Assembly: GCF_004115265.2 (NCBI RefSeq)
Contig: NC_046286.1
Coordinates: 101,469,093-101,533,092, forward strand
Reading direction: 5' to 3'
Length of the DNA stretch: 64,000 nucleotides
Source: Rhinolophus ferrumequinum
Lineage: Eukaryota > Chordata > Mammalia > Chiroptera > Rhinolophidae
In this document: positions 57,501 to 64,000 of the stretch, one piece after another
Numbering within the stretch: the first letter of the stretch is position 1
Layout of the letters: each line of letters opens with the position of its first letter
The notes under the pieces: generated by a model
Told to the model about the DNA's origin: nothing
Database searches by the model: none
What the model saw: only the letters and a program-made list of their open reading frames with translations
Translations under genes and position numbers: made by a program

Positions 57501-59083
57501 AATCTGTGTAGCAATCCATTTGGCAGTATGTCATTAGGGTAAACACTACTGGTGGCTAAATCAGCTGAAACTGGGTAATCTTCATTTATGCACAAAACCA
57601 TTTTCTTTCTAATTTTCATACACAGAGGCAAACAGTTGCCTGAACAGGATACAAATGCTGCCCCGAGGAGGCTGGGCTGTTCAGTGTCTCTTTGCTGTCT
57701 CTTCAATAGCTGGAAGATTAGGAGCCTTTGCAAAGGCTGTTTGTTACCTTTGCTCTCATTTGGAACCAGAGGCAGTGTCTAGCTAGACAGGTGCTAGCCT
57801 GGAAGTCAGCAGATCCGATGTCTAGGGCTAACTGCTAACTCTCTCACTCTGTGGCCTTGGGCAAAATGTTTCTCTGCTCTCCGCCTGTTTCCTCCTCTCT
57901 GTATGAAGGAATGAGACCAGCCATGCTGTAAAACCTCTTTGAGTTGTACGGTGTTAAATCCGGTCTTCCACATTTCACGGAACTTTTAGACCAGTTTAGA
58001 TCCTTAAAAAAAGGCTCCTGTAGCTAAATGTCTGTCCATACAGAATATCTTCACATTAGCCAAGCAATCTTTTTAAATTAAGCTAGGTAACTGGCTTTCT
58101 CTGTATTTTCAGAATAATTGCACCACCTTATTTTGCTTTTCTTCTAATAAAAACAAGTCTTCACAATTAGATGTTAATGTTGGCTGTAGTTTTTAATAAC
58201 ATAATTGGAGCTAGCGTAAGCTCCAATGCCAAATGGTTTAAAACAGACTCTCTGACCACACTGAATAGAAAAGTGATTAAGAGAAAGTACATCGTATCAG
58301 TGAGGCACCATTCAGGTGAGTTCCATGAGCTTTCGAGTGTTCATCTGTATGACGGAAGAATGGAAGGGGAGGGAGCGCTTCCAGAAAAAGAGGAGGCTTG
58401 CAAATTTCCCCTTTCCTGGCATTATTTCCAGCAATTCTCCTATGCTTTTGCTTGTTTCCTACTGCTGAGAATTGCATACATGAGAATCATCATTGCCTAA
58501 ATTGGATCAAGTTTTACCTGCTCCAGACAAGGAAGAGGCTGCATATTTTTGTCGGAAATTAGGATTTTAAAAGATATGTTGAGTCCAAAGAGCATGTGTG
58601 GACCTTCCTGGCTTCTTCCTGAAGAAAAGCCTCACTATTTGCTCAGTCATTTCTAAGACCTGCCTCACTTACCTCCGTCACGATGGAGGAACCAGGCGTG
58701 TCGTACACCCATCCGTGCAGACAGGGGCCCAGCGGCAGGTGGCTCCTATTGGAGGCCAGACTGGCCAGCGGGTCCACGCAGCCCAGGGCGCTCTGGTTCC
58801 AGTCCACCTGGTAGCTGCGGCACTGGCGGGGGAAGGCCTCGCCCTCCGGCCCCGGGCCCGGCACCGTGAAGTTCAGCTCCTCCGCCAGGCTCCACCCGCA
58901 CCGCCGGCTCAGCTCGGCCACGCCGGGGCTCAGGCAGCGGTGGTCCGGGGTGAAGCCCAGGAAGACGATGCCCACGTAGATGGGGGCGAAGGAAGCTGAG
59001 AGCAGAGCTAAGAGGAAAAACGTCTGTCTCTGGAAAAAGCAAAATTCCCCTATGTGCTCCAGAATGTCATCCACCGTTGGCAT
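33500..59083 (-). CDS. SLC22A2: SLC22A2 (OCT2), complete 11-exon gene
   Basis: Organic cation transporter 2 takes up cationic drugs and metabolites (metformin, cisplatin, creatinine, TEA, monoamines in known orthologues) across the basolateral membrane of renal proximal tubule. Coding exon lengths in transcript order are 411, 104, 155, 169, 115, 107, 215, 109, 113, 100 and 67 bp. They total 1665 bp including the stop, giving 554 residues; human OCT2 has 555, the difference being MPTVDD against MPTTVDD. The extracellular loop after TM1 keeps N-glycosylation sites N71, N96, N112 and six cysteines (50, 62, 88, 102, 121, 142). The loop 2-3 motif YIADRFGRK spans exons 2-3. W217, Y221, T225 and D474 match known cation-binding positions. 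No stop or frameshift is seen, so the gene looks functional. OCT2 is preferred over OCT1/OCT3 from [20 protein letters not shown] and the tail [13 protein letters not shown]. Confidence 0.96.
34351..35496 (+). repeat. CAA/CAG-type trinucleotide array, about 1.15 kb, in SLC22A2 intron 10
   Basis: On the plus strand nearly every triplet is AAC or AGC, with scattered AAT, AGT, GGC, GAC, AAG and AGG variants and no long break. On the SLC22A2 transcript strand this is a TTG/CTG array. It contains an internal duplication (about 34398-34585 and 35001-35180, offset about 603 bases). Because the units rarely form stops, several frames stay open for hundreds of codons, including an ATG-initiated frame of 485 codons (34076-35533) rich in Asn and Ser. 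I take that as a by-product of the repeat. Real length should be treated with care, as arrays of this kind are hard to assemble. Confidence 0.95.
35530..36690 (-). mobile_element. Old L1 3'-region remnant
   Basis: The plus strand reads as L1 antisense ('taatggctgtatggtatttt', 'gtggaattgctgggtaaaa', 'taagccctttgctcattttt', 'ggcaaacttattgatctttt'). It is interrupted near 36150-36195 by sequence copied from 37056-37079. Confidence 0.65.
36159..36182 (+). repeat. 24 bp direct repeat, copy 1 (inside old L1)
   Basis: This is identical over 24 bases to 37056-37079. It interrupts L1-like sequence, so it is probably the derived copy. Confidence 0.9.
36746..36845 (-). CDS. SLC22A2: SLC22A2 exon 10 (residues 500-533)
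   Basis: This 100 bp exon encodes [18 protein letters not shown] and [14 protein letters not shown]. Its donor is gtgggg. It is flanked by two exact 24 bp direct repeats (36159-36182 and 37056-37079). Confidence 0.95.
37056..37079 (+). repeat. 24 bp direct repeat, copy 2 (probable source)
   Basis: It is identical to 36159-36182 and lies on the other side of exon 10, in intron 9. Confidence 0.9.
37251..37822 (+). mobile_element. Mariner DNA transposon, internally deleted
   Basis: The ends are inverted repeats around gacaattaagttca (left 37258, right its complement near 37800-37815), next to TA at 37249-37250 and 37823-37824. The 572 bp element keeps only the end part of a mariner transposase: [38 protein letters not shown], then in another frame [12 protein letters not shown] and [11 protein letters not shown]. 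The N-terminal DNA-binding half is deleted. The second catalytic Asp (HHDNAPAH in the family) is Asn here, and a frameshift lies between about 37535 and 37550. It cannot encode active transposase. It sits in SLC22A2 intron 9. Confidence 0.88.
39700..39727 (-). repeat. Exact 28 bp copy of SLC22A2 exon 9 sequence
   Basis: It is identical and in the same orientation as 40425-40452 within exon 9. It is bracketed by a 12 bp direct repeat, gtctgcagactt, at 39691-39702 and 39729-39740. That layout suggests a small templated insertion rather than chance. Confidence 0.92.
40404..40516 (-). CDS. SLC22A2: SLC22A2 exon 9 (residues 462-500)
   Basis: This 113 bp exon encodes [18 protein letters not shown], then [19 protein letters not shown] (TM11 into TM12). 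D474 is the conserved cation-binding Asp. Twenty-eight bases of this exon (40425-40452) occur again, exactly and in the same orientation, at 39700-39727 in intron 9. Confidence 0.95.
41061..41169 (-). CDS. SLC22A2: SLC22A2 exon 8 (residues 426-462)
   Basis: This 109 bp exon encodes [18 protein letters not shown] and [17 protein letters not shown] (TM10 and the loop before TM11). NAELYPT is the conserved SLC22 motif. Splice sites are ctcag and gtgagc. Confidence 0.95.
41170..42076 (-). other. SLC22A2: SLC22A2 intron 7, with a MADE1-like MITE
   Basis: Apart from the MITE at 41512-41592 no element was recognised. Confidence 0.75.
41512..41592 (+). mobile_element. MADE1-like mariner MITE, about 80 bp
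   Basis: The left arm 'gtgaaaaagtaattgcggtt' and right arm 'ctgcaattacttttgcatca' are inverted copies of each other. They closely follow the ends of MADE1/Hsmar1-type mariners as I remember them. The short length and full palindrome-like layout are those of a MITE. Confidence 0.75.
42077..42291 (-). CDS. SLC22A2: SLC22A2 exon 7 (residues 354-426)
   Basis: This 215 bp exon encodes [35 protein letters not shown] and [15 protein letters not shown] (TM7-TM9). Two AGs lie eight bases apart at its start; only the outer one (exon end 42291) keeps the frame. The donor gtaagc leaves a split codon that makes Asp-Asp-Leu where human has Gly-Asp-Leu. Confidence 0.95.
42292..43578 (-). other. SLC22A2: SLC22A2 intron 6
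   Basis: It contains a MER5A-type hAT relic at about 43165-43345; the rest is unassigned. Confidence 0.75.
43165..43345 (+). mobile_element. MER5A-type hAT-Charlie relic
   Basis: The ends 'gttctcaattttggctatat' and 'ggccacggttgagaatg', and the core 'ttcctgggcccttccca', are typical of MER5A. Confidence 0.7.
43579..43685 (-). CDS. SLC22A2: SLC22A2 exon 6 (residues 319-354)
   Basis: This 107 bp exon encodes [18 protein letters not shown] and then [18 protein letters not shown], the rest of the intracellular loop and the start of TM7. Length and phase fit the human exon. Confidence 0.94.
43775..43935 (+). mobile_element. MIR SINE fragment
   Basis: It has 'caggactatgctaagccctt' and 'ccccatttcacaaaagagga' in MIR order. 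It lies in SLC22A2 intron 5. Confidence 0.7.
44255..44375 (+). repeat. AT-rich 'aagtaaattt' low-complexity repeat
   Basis: Repeated units of aagtaaat and ttaagtatt, partly inverted, form an AT-rich tract in intron 5. Confidence 0.85.
44967..45081 (-). CDS. SLC22A2: SLC22A2 exon 5 (residues 280-318)
   Basis: This 115 bp exon encodes [15 protein letters not shown] and the following part of the large intracellular loop, ending [17 protein letters not shown] is a conserved SLC22 family motif. The acceptor ends ccctag and the donor is gtgagc. Confidence 0.95.
45240..46250 (+). mobile_element. L1 3'-end fragment, sense
   Basis: It runs from ORF2 C-terminal sequence ('tatgacccagcaattccact') through 'aatattatttagccataaaa' to a 3' UTR unit ('gggatgtaatgtagagcatg'). 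It is 5' truncated, within SLC22A2 intron 4 and antisense to the gene. Confidence 0.75.
46526..46684 (-). mobile_element. tRNA-derived bat SINE, shorter copy
   Basis: On the minus strand it has the tRNA-like head 'tctcagttggttagagtgcg' and 'ccccacatgggccactg', then a tail. Near-identical 13 bp flanks (46513-46525 and 46685-46697, one mismatch) look like a target duplication. Confidence 0.8.
49584..49752 (-). CDS. SLC22A2: SLC22A2 exon 4 (residues 224-280)
   Basis: This 169 bp exon encodes [17 protein letters not shown], then [18 protein letters not shown] and [14 protein letters not shown] (TM5-TM6). At the start of the loop after TM4, Leu230-Ser231 replace the Arg-Arg of human OCT2; the next YRR is kept. 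Acceptor ctgcag and donor gtaagt are good. Confidence 0.95.
49753..52049 (-). other. SLC22A2: SLC22A2 intron 3
   Basis: It is mostly non-repetitive AT-rich sequence with a perfect palindrome at 51201-51230. Confidence 0.7.
51201..51230. repeat. Perfect 30 bp palindrome
   Basis: The arm attaggtgcctgcca meets its exact complement with no spacer. The symmetry ends at both flanks. Confidence 0.95.
52050..52204 (-). CDS. SLC22A2: SLC22A2 exon 3 (residues 172-224)
   Basis: This 155 bp exon encodes [18 protein letters not shown], then [15 protein letters not shown] and [11 protein letters not shown] (TM3-TM4). W217 and Y221 match Trp218 and Tyr222 of rat OCT1, which contact substrate. The acceptor ends agcag and the donor is gtaaga. 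Confidence 0.95.
53280..53575 (-). mobile_element. L1 3' UTR fragment
   Basis: It reads as antisense of the bat L1 3' UTR, as at 59760-60170 ('ttgacattcaatattatatt', 'aatttgtacttcttaatccc'). Confidence 0.8.
54022..54266. mobile_element. Palindromic MITE with (TATAA)n centre
   Basis: Two arms of about 85 bp are inverted copies, sharing 'ccgaaaataaga', 'gagcaaaaattaat' and 'aagacccggt'. The centre (54132-54182) is an array of about ten 'tataa' units. The family name is not known to me with certainty; the layout is that of a fold-back, non-autonomous DNA transposon. Confidence 0.75.
55003..55079 (+). repeat. (CCTT)n pyrimidine tract
   Basis: Cccttc- and ccttt-type units form a polypyrimidine run of about 77 bases. 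Confidence 0.9.
57213..57316 (-). CDS. SLC22A2: SLC22A2 exon 2 (residues 138-172)
   Basis: This 104 bp exon encodes [16 protein letters not shown] through TM2 to GYIAD. It supplies the sixth loop cysteine (C142) and the first half of the MFS loop 2-3 motif. Its acceptor ends ggcag and its donor is gtgggt. Confidence 0.95.
57317..58672 (-). other. SLC22A2: SLC22A2 intron 1
   Basis: It contains a MIR-like fragment at about 57790-57930 ('ctctgtggccttgggcaaaa'). No other element was recognised. Confidence 0.7.
58673..59083 (-). CDS. SLC22A2: SLC22A2 exon 1 (residues 1-137)
   Basis: This exon encodes [20 protein letters not shown]1 and the large extracellular loop to GSSIVTE, then a gtaagt donor. 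The start is the first ATG in frame, in a context with A at -3, and aligns with the human start. The exon is GC- and CpG-rich. Residue 15 is Cys where human OCT2 has His. Confidence 0.95.
58690..59000. other. CpG-rich stretch in SLC22A2 exon 1
   Basis: CpG dinucleotides are dense across the extracellular-loop coding part of exon 1, unlike the AT-rich surroundings. It may act as a small CpG island at the 5' end of SLC22A2. Confidence 0.5.
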
Positions 59084-59350
59084 TTTTACCGGAGGCAGGA
59101 GACGTCTTGATGCTTTCCCCCGGGCTGGGACAAGTGTAACTTGAAAGAGAGGCTGTGGCCAGCTCAGCACAACTCGACCAAAAGTCAAAGGGTGAGCGTG
59201 AGTTTAGAAGGAGCAGCCTTTGGTCCAGACCTTTCCGTGGTCAGGCTAATCTCCAGCCGAGCAGTTCTCCGGTGGATGTGCGTCCTGCCGCTGCCCTGAA
59301 GCGCCCTGAGCAAGTAGGAGGGCGAGATGCTGTTTGTTGTAACATCACTC
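59084..59350 (-). promoter_or_regulatory. SLC22A2: SLC22A2 5' UTR and proximal promoter region
   Basis: This is the sequence directly upstream of the OCT2 start codon. I see no TATA box. A DR1-like element, AAGTCAAAGGGTG, sits at 59182-59194, about 100 bases before the ATG; HNF4-alpha binds such sites and is known to act on organic cation transporter genes. The transcription start is not determinable by eye. Confidence 0.45.
59182..59194 (+). promoter_or_regulatory. DR1-like candidate HNF4 site
   Basis: The 13-mer AAGTCAAAGGGTG resembles AGGTCA-A-AGGTCA with three changes. The position close to the start codon makes it a candidate; the motif match alone is weak evidence. Confidence 0.3.
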
Positions 59351-59726
59351 TCTGCTAGTATGTTGCTACCTCATACCAGCACCACAAACAATCCTTCCTC
59401 TGTCTCACACAGTGAGAAATCTGATCGCTTCCACATATCACAGACCTGTTAATCTCACCGAGTAAACTAGGTGTCAAGAAATGAATATATTCCTGTCTCA
59501 CCCACACAGCCCACCTTTTCTCCAAGTGCCACAGAGAATGCACACGCATTTGGCTTTGCTTCACTGGTGTAATGGGAATCGTGGTCTTGGGTCAGAGCCC
59601 GTGTCTGCGTTCAAAGTGGTTTGCAACGTCTACCACCAGGCTTGTTCCACAAACCACAGCAAGTGCACTGCCGACACATGAGGTGCACACTGGTTTGGGG
59701 TTTGGTCCAGATTTGAAAATTCCGCC

Positions 59727-61410
59727 TTTTTTGGTTTTGTTTTTATTTTTTGACATTCAATATTATTTTCTGTTAATTTCAGGGGTATAGCATAGTGGTT
59801 AGATATTTATATAATTTAAGAAGTGATCCCCCTGACTAGTCTAGTACCCGCCTGGACTAAATATAGTTATTACCATATTATTGACTCTAATATGGGGATG
59901 TCATATTATTGACATCCCGATGACTATTTTGTTACTACCAATCTGTACTTCTTAATCCCTTCAACTTTTTCACTGTGCCCCCAACACCCTCTCATCTAGC
60001 ACCCCGCTAAATCTAGTACCCACCTGACACTATACATATTATTACAATATTATTGACTATATTCCTTATGCTATACCCTACACCCCCATAACTACTTTGT
60101 AACAACCAATTTGTACTTCTTAATCCCTTCTCCTTTTTTCACTCGTACCCCAGTTCCCCTCCCATCTGGCAACCAACAAAATGTTCTCTGTATCTATGAG
60201 TTTCTTTCTGTTTTGTTTGTTTATTTTGTTCTTTAGATTCCACATATAAGTAAATCACATTGCATCCGTCTTTCTCTGTCTGACTTACTCCACTCAGCAC
60301 AACACCCTCCAGGTCCATCCATGCTGCCACACGTGGCAAGAACCCATTCCCTTCTATGGCTGAACAATATTCCATTGTATGAATGTACCACCTCCTCTTT
60401 ATCCATTCTTCCATCGACAGACACTCAGGCTGCTTCCACATCTTGGCTATTGTAAACAATGCTGCAGTGAACATATGGATGCACACGTCCTCTCAAAGTA
60501 GAGTTTGGGTTTCTTCAGATAACCACCCAGAAGTGGGATTACTGAGTCTGTCTCTTGTTATAGCCTTTGTTTTAAAGTCTACTTTGTCTGGTATAAGTAT
60601 TGTGATCCCAGCTTTTTTGTTTGTTTGTTTCCATTTTCATGAAATATCTTTTTCCAACTCTTTACTTTCCATCTATGTGTGTCTTTCAATCTGAAGTGAG
60701 TTTCTTGTATGCAGCATACGTAAGTGTTTTGTTTTCTCATCCATTCAGCACTCCTAAGTCTTTTTATTGGAGCATTTAATCCATTTACATTGAGAGTTGT
60801 TGATAGACATGTAGCTATTGCCGTTTTATTATTTGTATTTTTATCTTTTTCTGTTTCTTTCTTTCTTTTTGTCTGAAAGAAGTCCCTCTAACATTCCTGT
60901 AATACTGGTTTGGTGGTGATGAATGCCTTTAGCTTTTTCTTATCTGGGAAACTCTTTATCTATCCTTTGATTTTAAATGATAGCCTTGCTGGGCACAGTA
61001 ATCTTGTTGTAGGTCCTTGCTTTTCGTCACGTTGAATATTGCATGCAATCCCTTCTGGCCGGCAAAGTTTCTGTTGAGAAATCAGCCTGCCAATCTTCTG
61101 GGAGCTCCCTTATAAGTTACTAGTTGCCTTTCTCTTGCTGCTTTTAAAATTGTCTCTTTGCCTTTCACCTTTGGCATTTTTATTATGATGTGTCTTGGTG
61201 TGGGCCTGTTTGGGTTCATCCTGTTTGGGACTTTCTGCACTTTCTGGGCTTGTATGTCTATTTCCTTCACCAGGTTAGGGAAGTTTTCAGTCATTATTTC
61301 TTCAAATAGTTTCTCAATCCCTTGCTTTCTCTCTTTTCCTTCTGGTACCCCTATGATATGAATGTTGTTACACTTGACATTGTCCCAGAGGTCTCTTAAA
61401 CTATCCTTAT
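59727..61410 (-). mobile_element. L1 deletion derivative (HAL1-like), 5' truncated in ORF1
   Basis: Read on the minus strand, the element starts in ORF1 (the frame at 61082-61294 gives MTENFPNLVKEIDIQAQ), passes the ORF1 end and the ORF2 endonuclease region, then jumps at about 60545-60553 to the ORF2 C-terminal end. That is the same place as in the element at 20505-24185. The 3' UTR has a repeated unit (about 59760-59970 and 60000-60130) and a T-rich (tail) stretch at 59727-59755. Its 5' end meets the COPS8 retrocopy directly. Confidence 0.75.
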
Positions 61411-63035
61411 TTTGTTTTTTAAGAATTCAATTAAATATTTATTGAACAAATGCAAAATAAATGAACTAGGGGATGTTTTAACCTGAAGATACAATAAACA
61501 ACTTCAAATATTCAGAGGGCCAGCCCACAAAAAATGAAAGACTTGTTCAGTATTTCTCCAAAAGGCAGAACTTGTACTGAGGGATAAATAGGAGCAACCA
61601 ACAGGCTGCAGGATAGTTGTACAAACTTTATCACTTATCTTAGTAGCTTCTTTCCCAATATAATGCATTCCATATGTACGTTCCTTTCTTCTGAAAGGAA
61701 ATATTACAACTTAATACTCCTCATGAACGTCCTAAATAAGTCGTATTTTCATGGCAAGCCCTCCACCACCAGCAATGGATGTACTCACACCATCAGAAAA
61801 AAGTCTAAAGTTAACAAACTTGTTTACCAAGGAAATGATTGTTTTGCTCCTCAGCTGTATTCCAGCATCCTGTATTAGTGCTCTCAGGAGGTGAGGAGAA
61901 AAGAGAATATTCTCCAAAGAAGGTGAGTCAGAATGCCCCACCATTCAGATACTGCCCCTGGGGTCAGCCCCCTCACACCCCAAACGAATCACTACAATTA
62001 TCCATCAGTGGTAGGGGTTTGGAGTGTGCTGTGTGCCAGGGCAAGAAAGACAGCTGACAGTTGAGGTGCTACTTGGAGCAGGAGGGCCACATTCACGAGT
62101 CATGAGGAAATACAAGCTGACTGCGTAATACTGATGGGCTCCATCCAAATCGCCAATTACAAAATGAGGATTCTTTCAACAACTATTCAGCCTGATGTTT
62201 AAGGACAAAATATATATAATGTACTTATATATGTATCTTATCACATACTCAGTAAGGAATGCTGAGGTGCTTAATCCATCCAATAAACTGAAAATAAGAA
62301 TTTGACATTTCTCTATTTGTCAGTATACAGGACGCTGAAGGTGGGTCTTGGACTCAGAATGGTTAAGTCAATTTTCGAGGAAATAATCAGTCAGTCTGGC
62401 TAACTGCTGTTAATCGGGGATTGGTGGAACTGTGACAGGCTCTGATAAAGGAATAAACCTGTGAAAGGAAACATCCAGGGCCCCTGCAACTGGCTCTTTG
62501 GGCATAACCATTCTGTGGTAGAGTCAGTTTGCCATCCTTGTTCTAACATAACTTTCACAGACTCTTCCACAGGGAACCCGATAATAGCTGAGAAATTGTT
62601 GGTGATGACTGAGGTATAAGCTTGAGAGGCCAGGTCAAATGCTCACCTCCTTGCTGTATCTCTAAGCACTTCCATGGTTGACTGGACTGTCTCAGACCAT
62701 TGATGAGCTTTGATGGCCATATAGATTCCAGGGAAATCTCTCTTCCAGATTTGCTGTTTTACTAACCAAATTTCCCCAAGCACAATTTGCAGATTTTATA
62801 GCAGGTGGTATTCCAAAGATGTTTTGCATTGTTCGTGTCATTATGGAGCAGATATAAAGCTAGAAGCTGACCATACACTGGGGGTGTGGCAATTCCTTCA
62901 GGAGCCTCAAGCTCCTGGTTCTTGCACTGATCCATCAACCTTTTAAAACTAAAAGCAATTTCTGCCATCATGACCATGGGCATCTTCCCAGCCTGTTGTA
63001 CTTGAGCCTTGATTGCTATTGGCATATCAGTGGGT
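61411..63035 (-). pseudogene. COPS8: Processed COPS8 pseudogene (COP9 signalosome subunit 8)
   Basis: An intronless minus-strand copy of COPS8, a subunit of the COP9 signalosome that removes NEDD8 from cullins. It keeps [40 protein letters not shown] and [12 protein letters not shown] (62780-62970). After a break it continues in another frame with [15 protein letters not shown] and ASQAYTSV down to about 62365. A 3' UTR of about 0.95 kb follows, ending in AATAAA (minus strand, 61438-61443) and a short A run (61411-61420). Several frame changes and stops make it non-functional. Introns are absent and the tail is present, so it is a retrocopy. Confidence 0.88.
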
Positions 63036-64000
63036 GAGATTGACCCTCAGGCTGATAGGCTATGGGGTTTGGCCACGTCAACAATTTAGGGGCTGCTGTG
63101 TGGAGAGCTTACCCCACTGAGTGGGATTCACTCCAGTGGGTTCTGGTGCCAATTGAGACTACTCGTTTTTATGACCCTTGTGGGGCTAATTGAGCCGTGC
63201 TCTGCTATGGTCTGAAGCCAACCTCCAAGTATATTGGTTCTGGGGCCTCTTGGGAGGGGATCTGGTGCAGGCCCAAGTCACCCACTTCTCGTGACTGACC
63301 AGGACTACCTGGTAGGGGCTACAAAGTGATCCAAGGTTGTTTGCTCCCTGTGCTGATCTGGAGGCACGTGGGAGAGGCCATGCTGTGAACCAAGGATGTC
63401 TGCCACCAATGCTGGGCCAGGGGGAGCTCTGCAAAAAGCCAGGACACCCTGAGGCCCACTGCCACCTACCGGCTCCCTTAAGGTTCAGCCAGTGATAAAG
63501 CCTCATGTGGTATGCAGATGAGTGAGGCAGGGTCTCAGGGAGTCACTAGAGTGAGAAGAGTTGTGATCTTGGTAGATTCTGGTTTGGTGCCAGTGCTGAG
63601 CCTGGAGCTACTCAGCAAAAGTCTCAGAGCACACGGAGGCCAGTTGCTGCCAGTTCTCTGATAGTTTTCCAAGAAAGAGTGCAATGTGGGTGGGGCTGGC
63701 TGCTCTTGGAGAAAGTGCCTCTGGTGTTGGGGGAATTGGGTGGGGCGTGGTCTCAGCAGAGCTCATCAGGTCAATCAGATTCAGATTTTGCCGTAAGCAT
63801 AGGGGGAGGGCTCAACACAGAAAAGATGGCACCCACCTGCTCCCTGTCGGCTGCATGGGACCCCACACAGGGAAAACGGTGACTGTCCTCCAGCCCTTGA
63901 GCTGAAACCACACACACCAGTGTGTCCCCCCCCACCCCCCGCATGCTTCTGACACCCCCCGAGTCATCGTCCCTCCGCGGGAGCCAAGGGTGAGTGCCTG
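63036..64000. other. Distal stretch, unassigned
   Basis: It is GC-richer, with a C run near 63928-63945. It may be retroelement-derived, but I cannot assign it; no gene frame is supported. Confidence 0.4.

Noticed and set aside
58598-58999. Plus-strand open frame of 133 codons across SLC22A2 exon 1
   Set aside because: It is the GC-rich shadow of the real exon on the other strand; its sequence is a low-complexity Ala/Gln/Arg mix.
59084-59188. In-frame N-terminal extension of OCT2 upstream of MPTVDD
   Set aside because: The extension begins with TTG, not ATG, and no upstream in-frame ATG is present; the MPTVDD start matches the family.
61732-61944. Minus-strand frame ending VNFRLFSDGVSTSIAGGG, first thought to be a separate gene
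   Set aside because: It lies within the 3' UTR of the COPS8 retrocopy and shows no recognised domain.
1-64000. CRISPR arrays, operons, tRNA or rRNA genes
   Set aside because: Nothing of the kind is visible; the SINE tRNA-like heads are retroposon parts, not tRNA genes.

Overview
This is a mammalian genomic window, most likely from a bat of the horseshoe/leaf-nosed group. The mammalian assignment rests on the split genes and on MIR, L2, L1, Tigger and hAT-Charlie relics. The bat assignment rests on two tRNA-derived SINEs with a 'ggctcag' head and long internal 'cccacatgggcca' box (about 670-988 and 46526-46684), the type I associate with Rhinolophus and relatives; that step is from memory, not a search.

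Two organic cation transporter genes converge tail to tail, as SLC22A1 and SLC22A2 do in the IGF2R-SLC22A1-SLC22A2-SLC22A3 cluster of other mammals. The last three coding exons of SLC22A1 (OCT1) lie on the + strand at 5948-9295, with a poly(A) signal at 9716. All eleven coding exons of SLC22A2 (OCT2) lie on the - strand between 59083 and 33500. Joined, they encode 554 residues (human OCT2 has 555) with no in-frame stop, and every junction has GT and AG. Both are plasma membrane, 12-helix major facilitator proteins carrying cationic drugs, monoamines and metabolites in liver (OCT1) and kidney (OCT2).

Layout: 1-9740, SLC22A1 intron 8 (old L1s, a SINE, a hAT relic), exons 9-11 and 3' UTR. 9740-32880, about 23 kb between the genes with no intact gene: a Tigger relic, a processed PPIA pseudogene, MIR/L2 fragments and an L1 that kept its 5' region, ORF1 and 3' end but lost most of ORF2. 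32880-59350, SLC22A2 with promoter and 3' UTR; its introns hold a 1.15 kb CAA/CAG-type triplet array, a shortened mariner, a MADE1-like MITE, a palindromic MITE and L1/MIR/MER5 pieces. 59700-64000, upstream of SLC22A2: an L1 with the same ORF2 deletion as the one at 20.5-24.2 kb, directly joined to a retrocopy of COPS8.

The observations I rate highest are the triplet array in SLC22A2 intron 10, the exact 28 bp copy of part of SLC22A2 exon 9 in the neighbouring intron, the shared ORF2-deletion junction in two separate L1 copies, and the COPS8-L1 junction that could be a template-switch chimera. No wholly new gene system is evident; most other open frames are shadows or repeat-derived.
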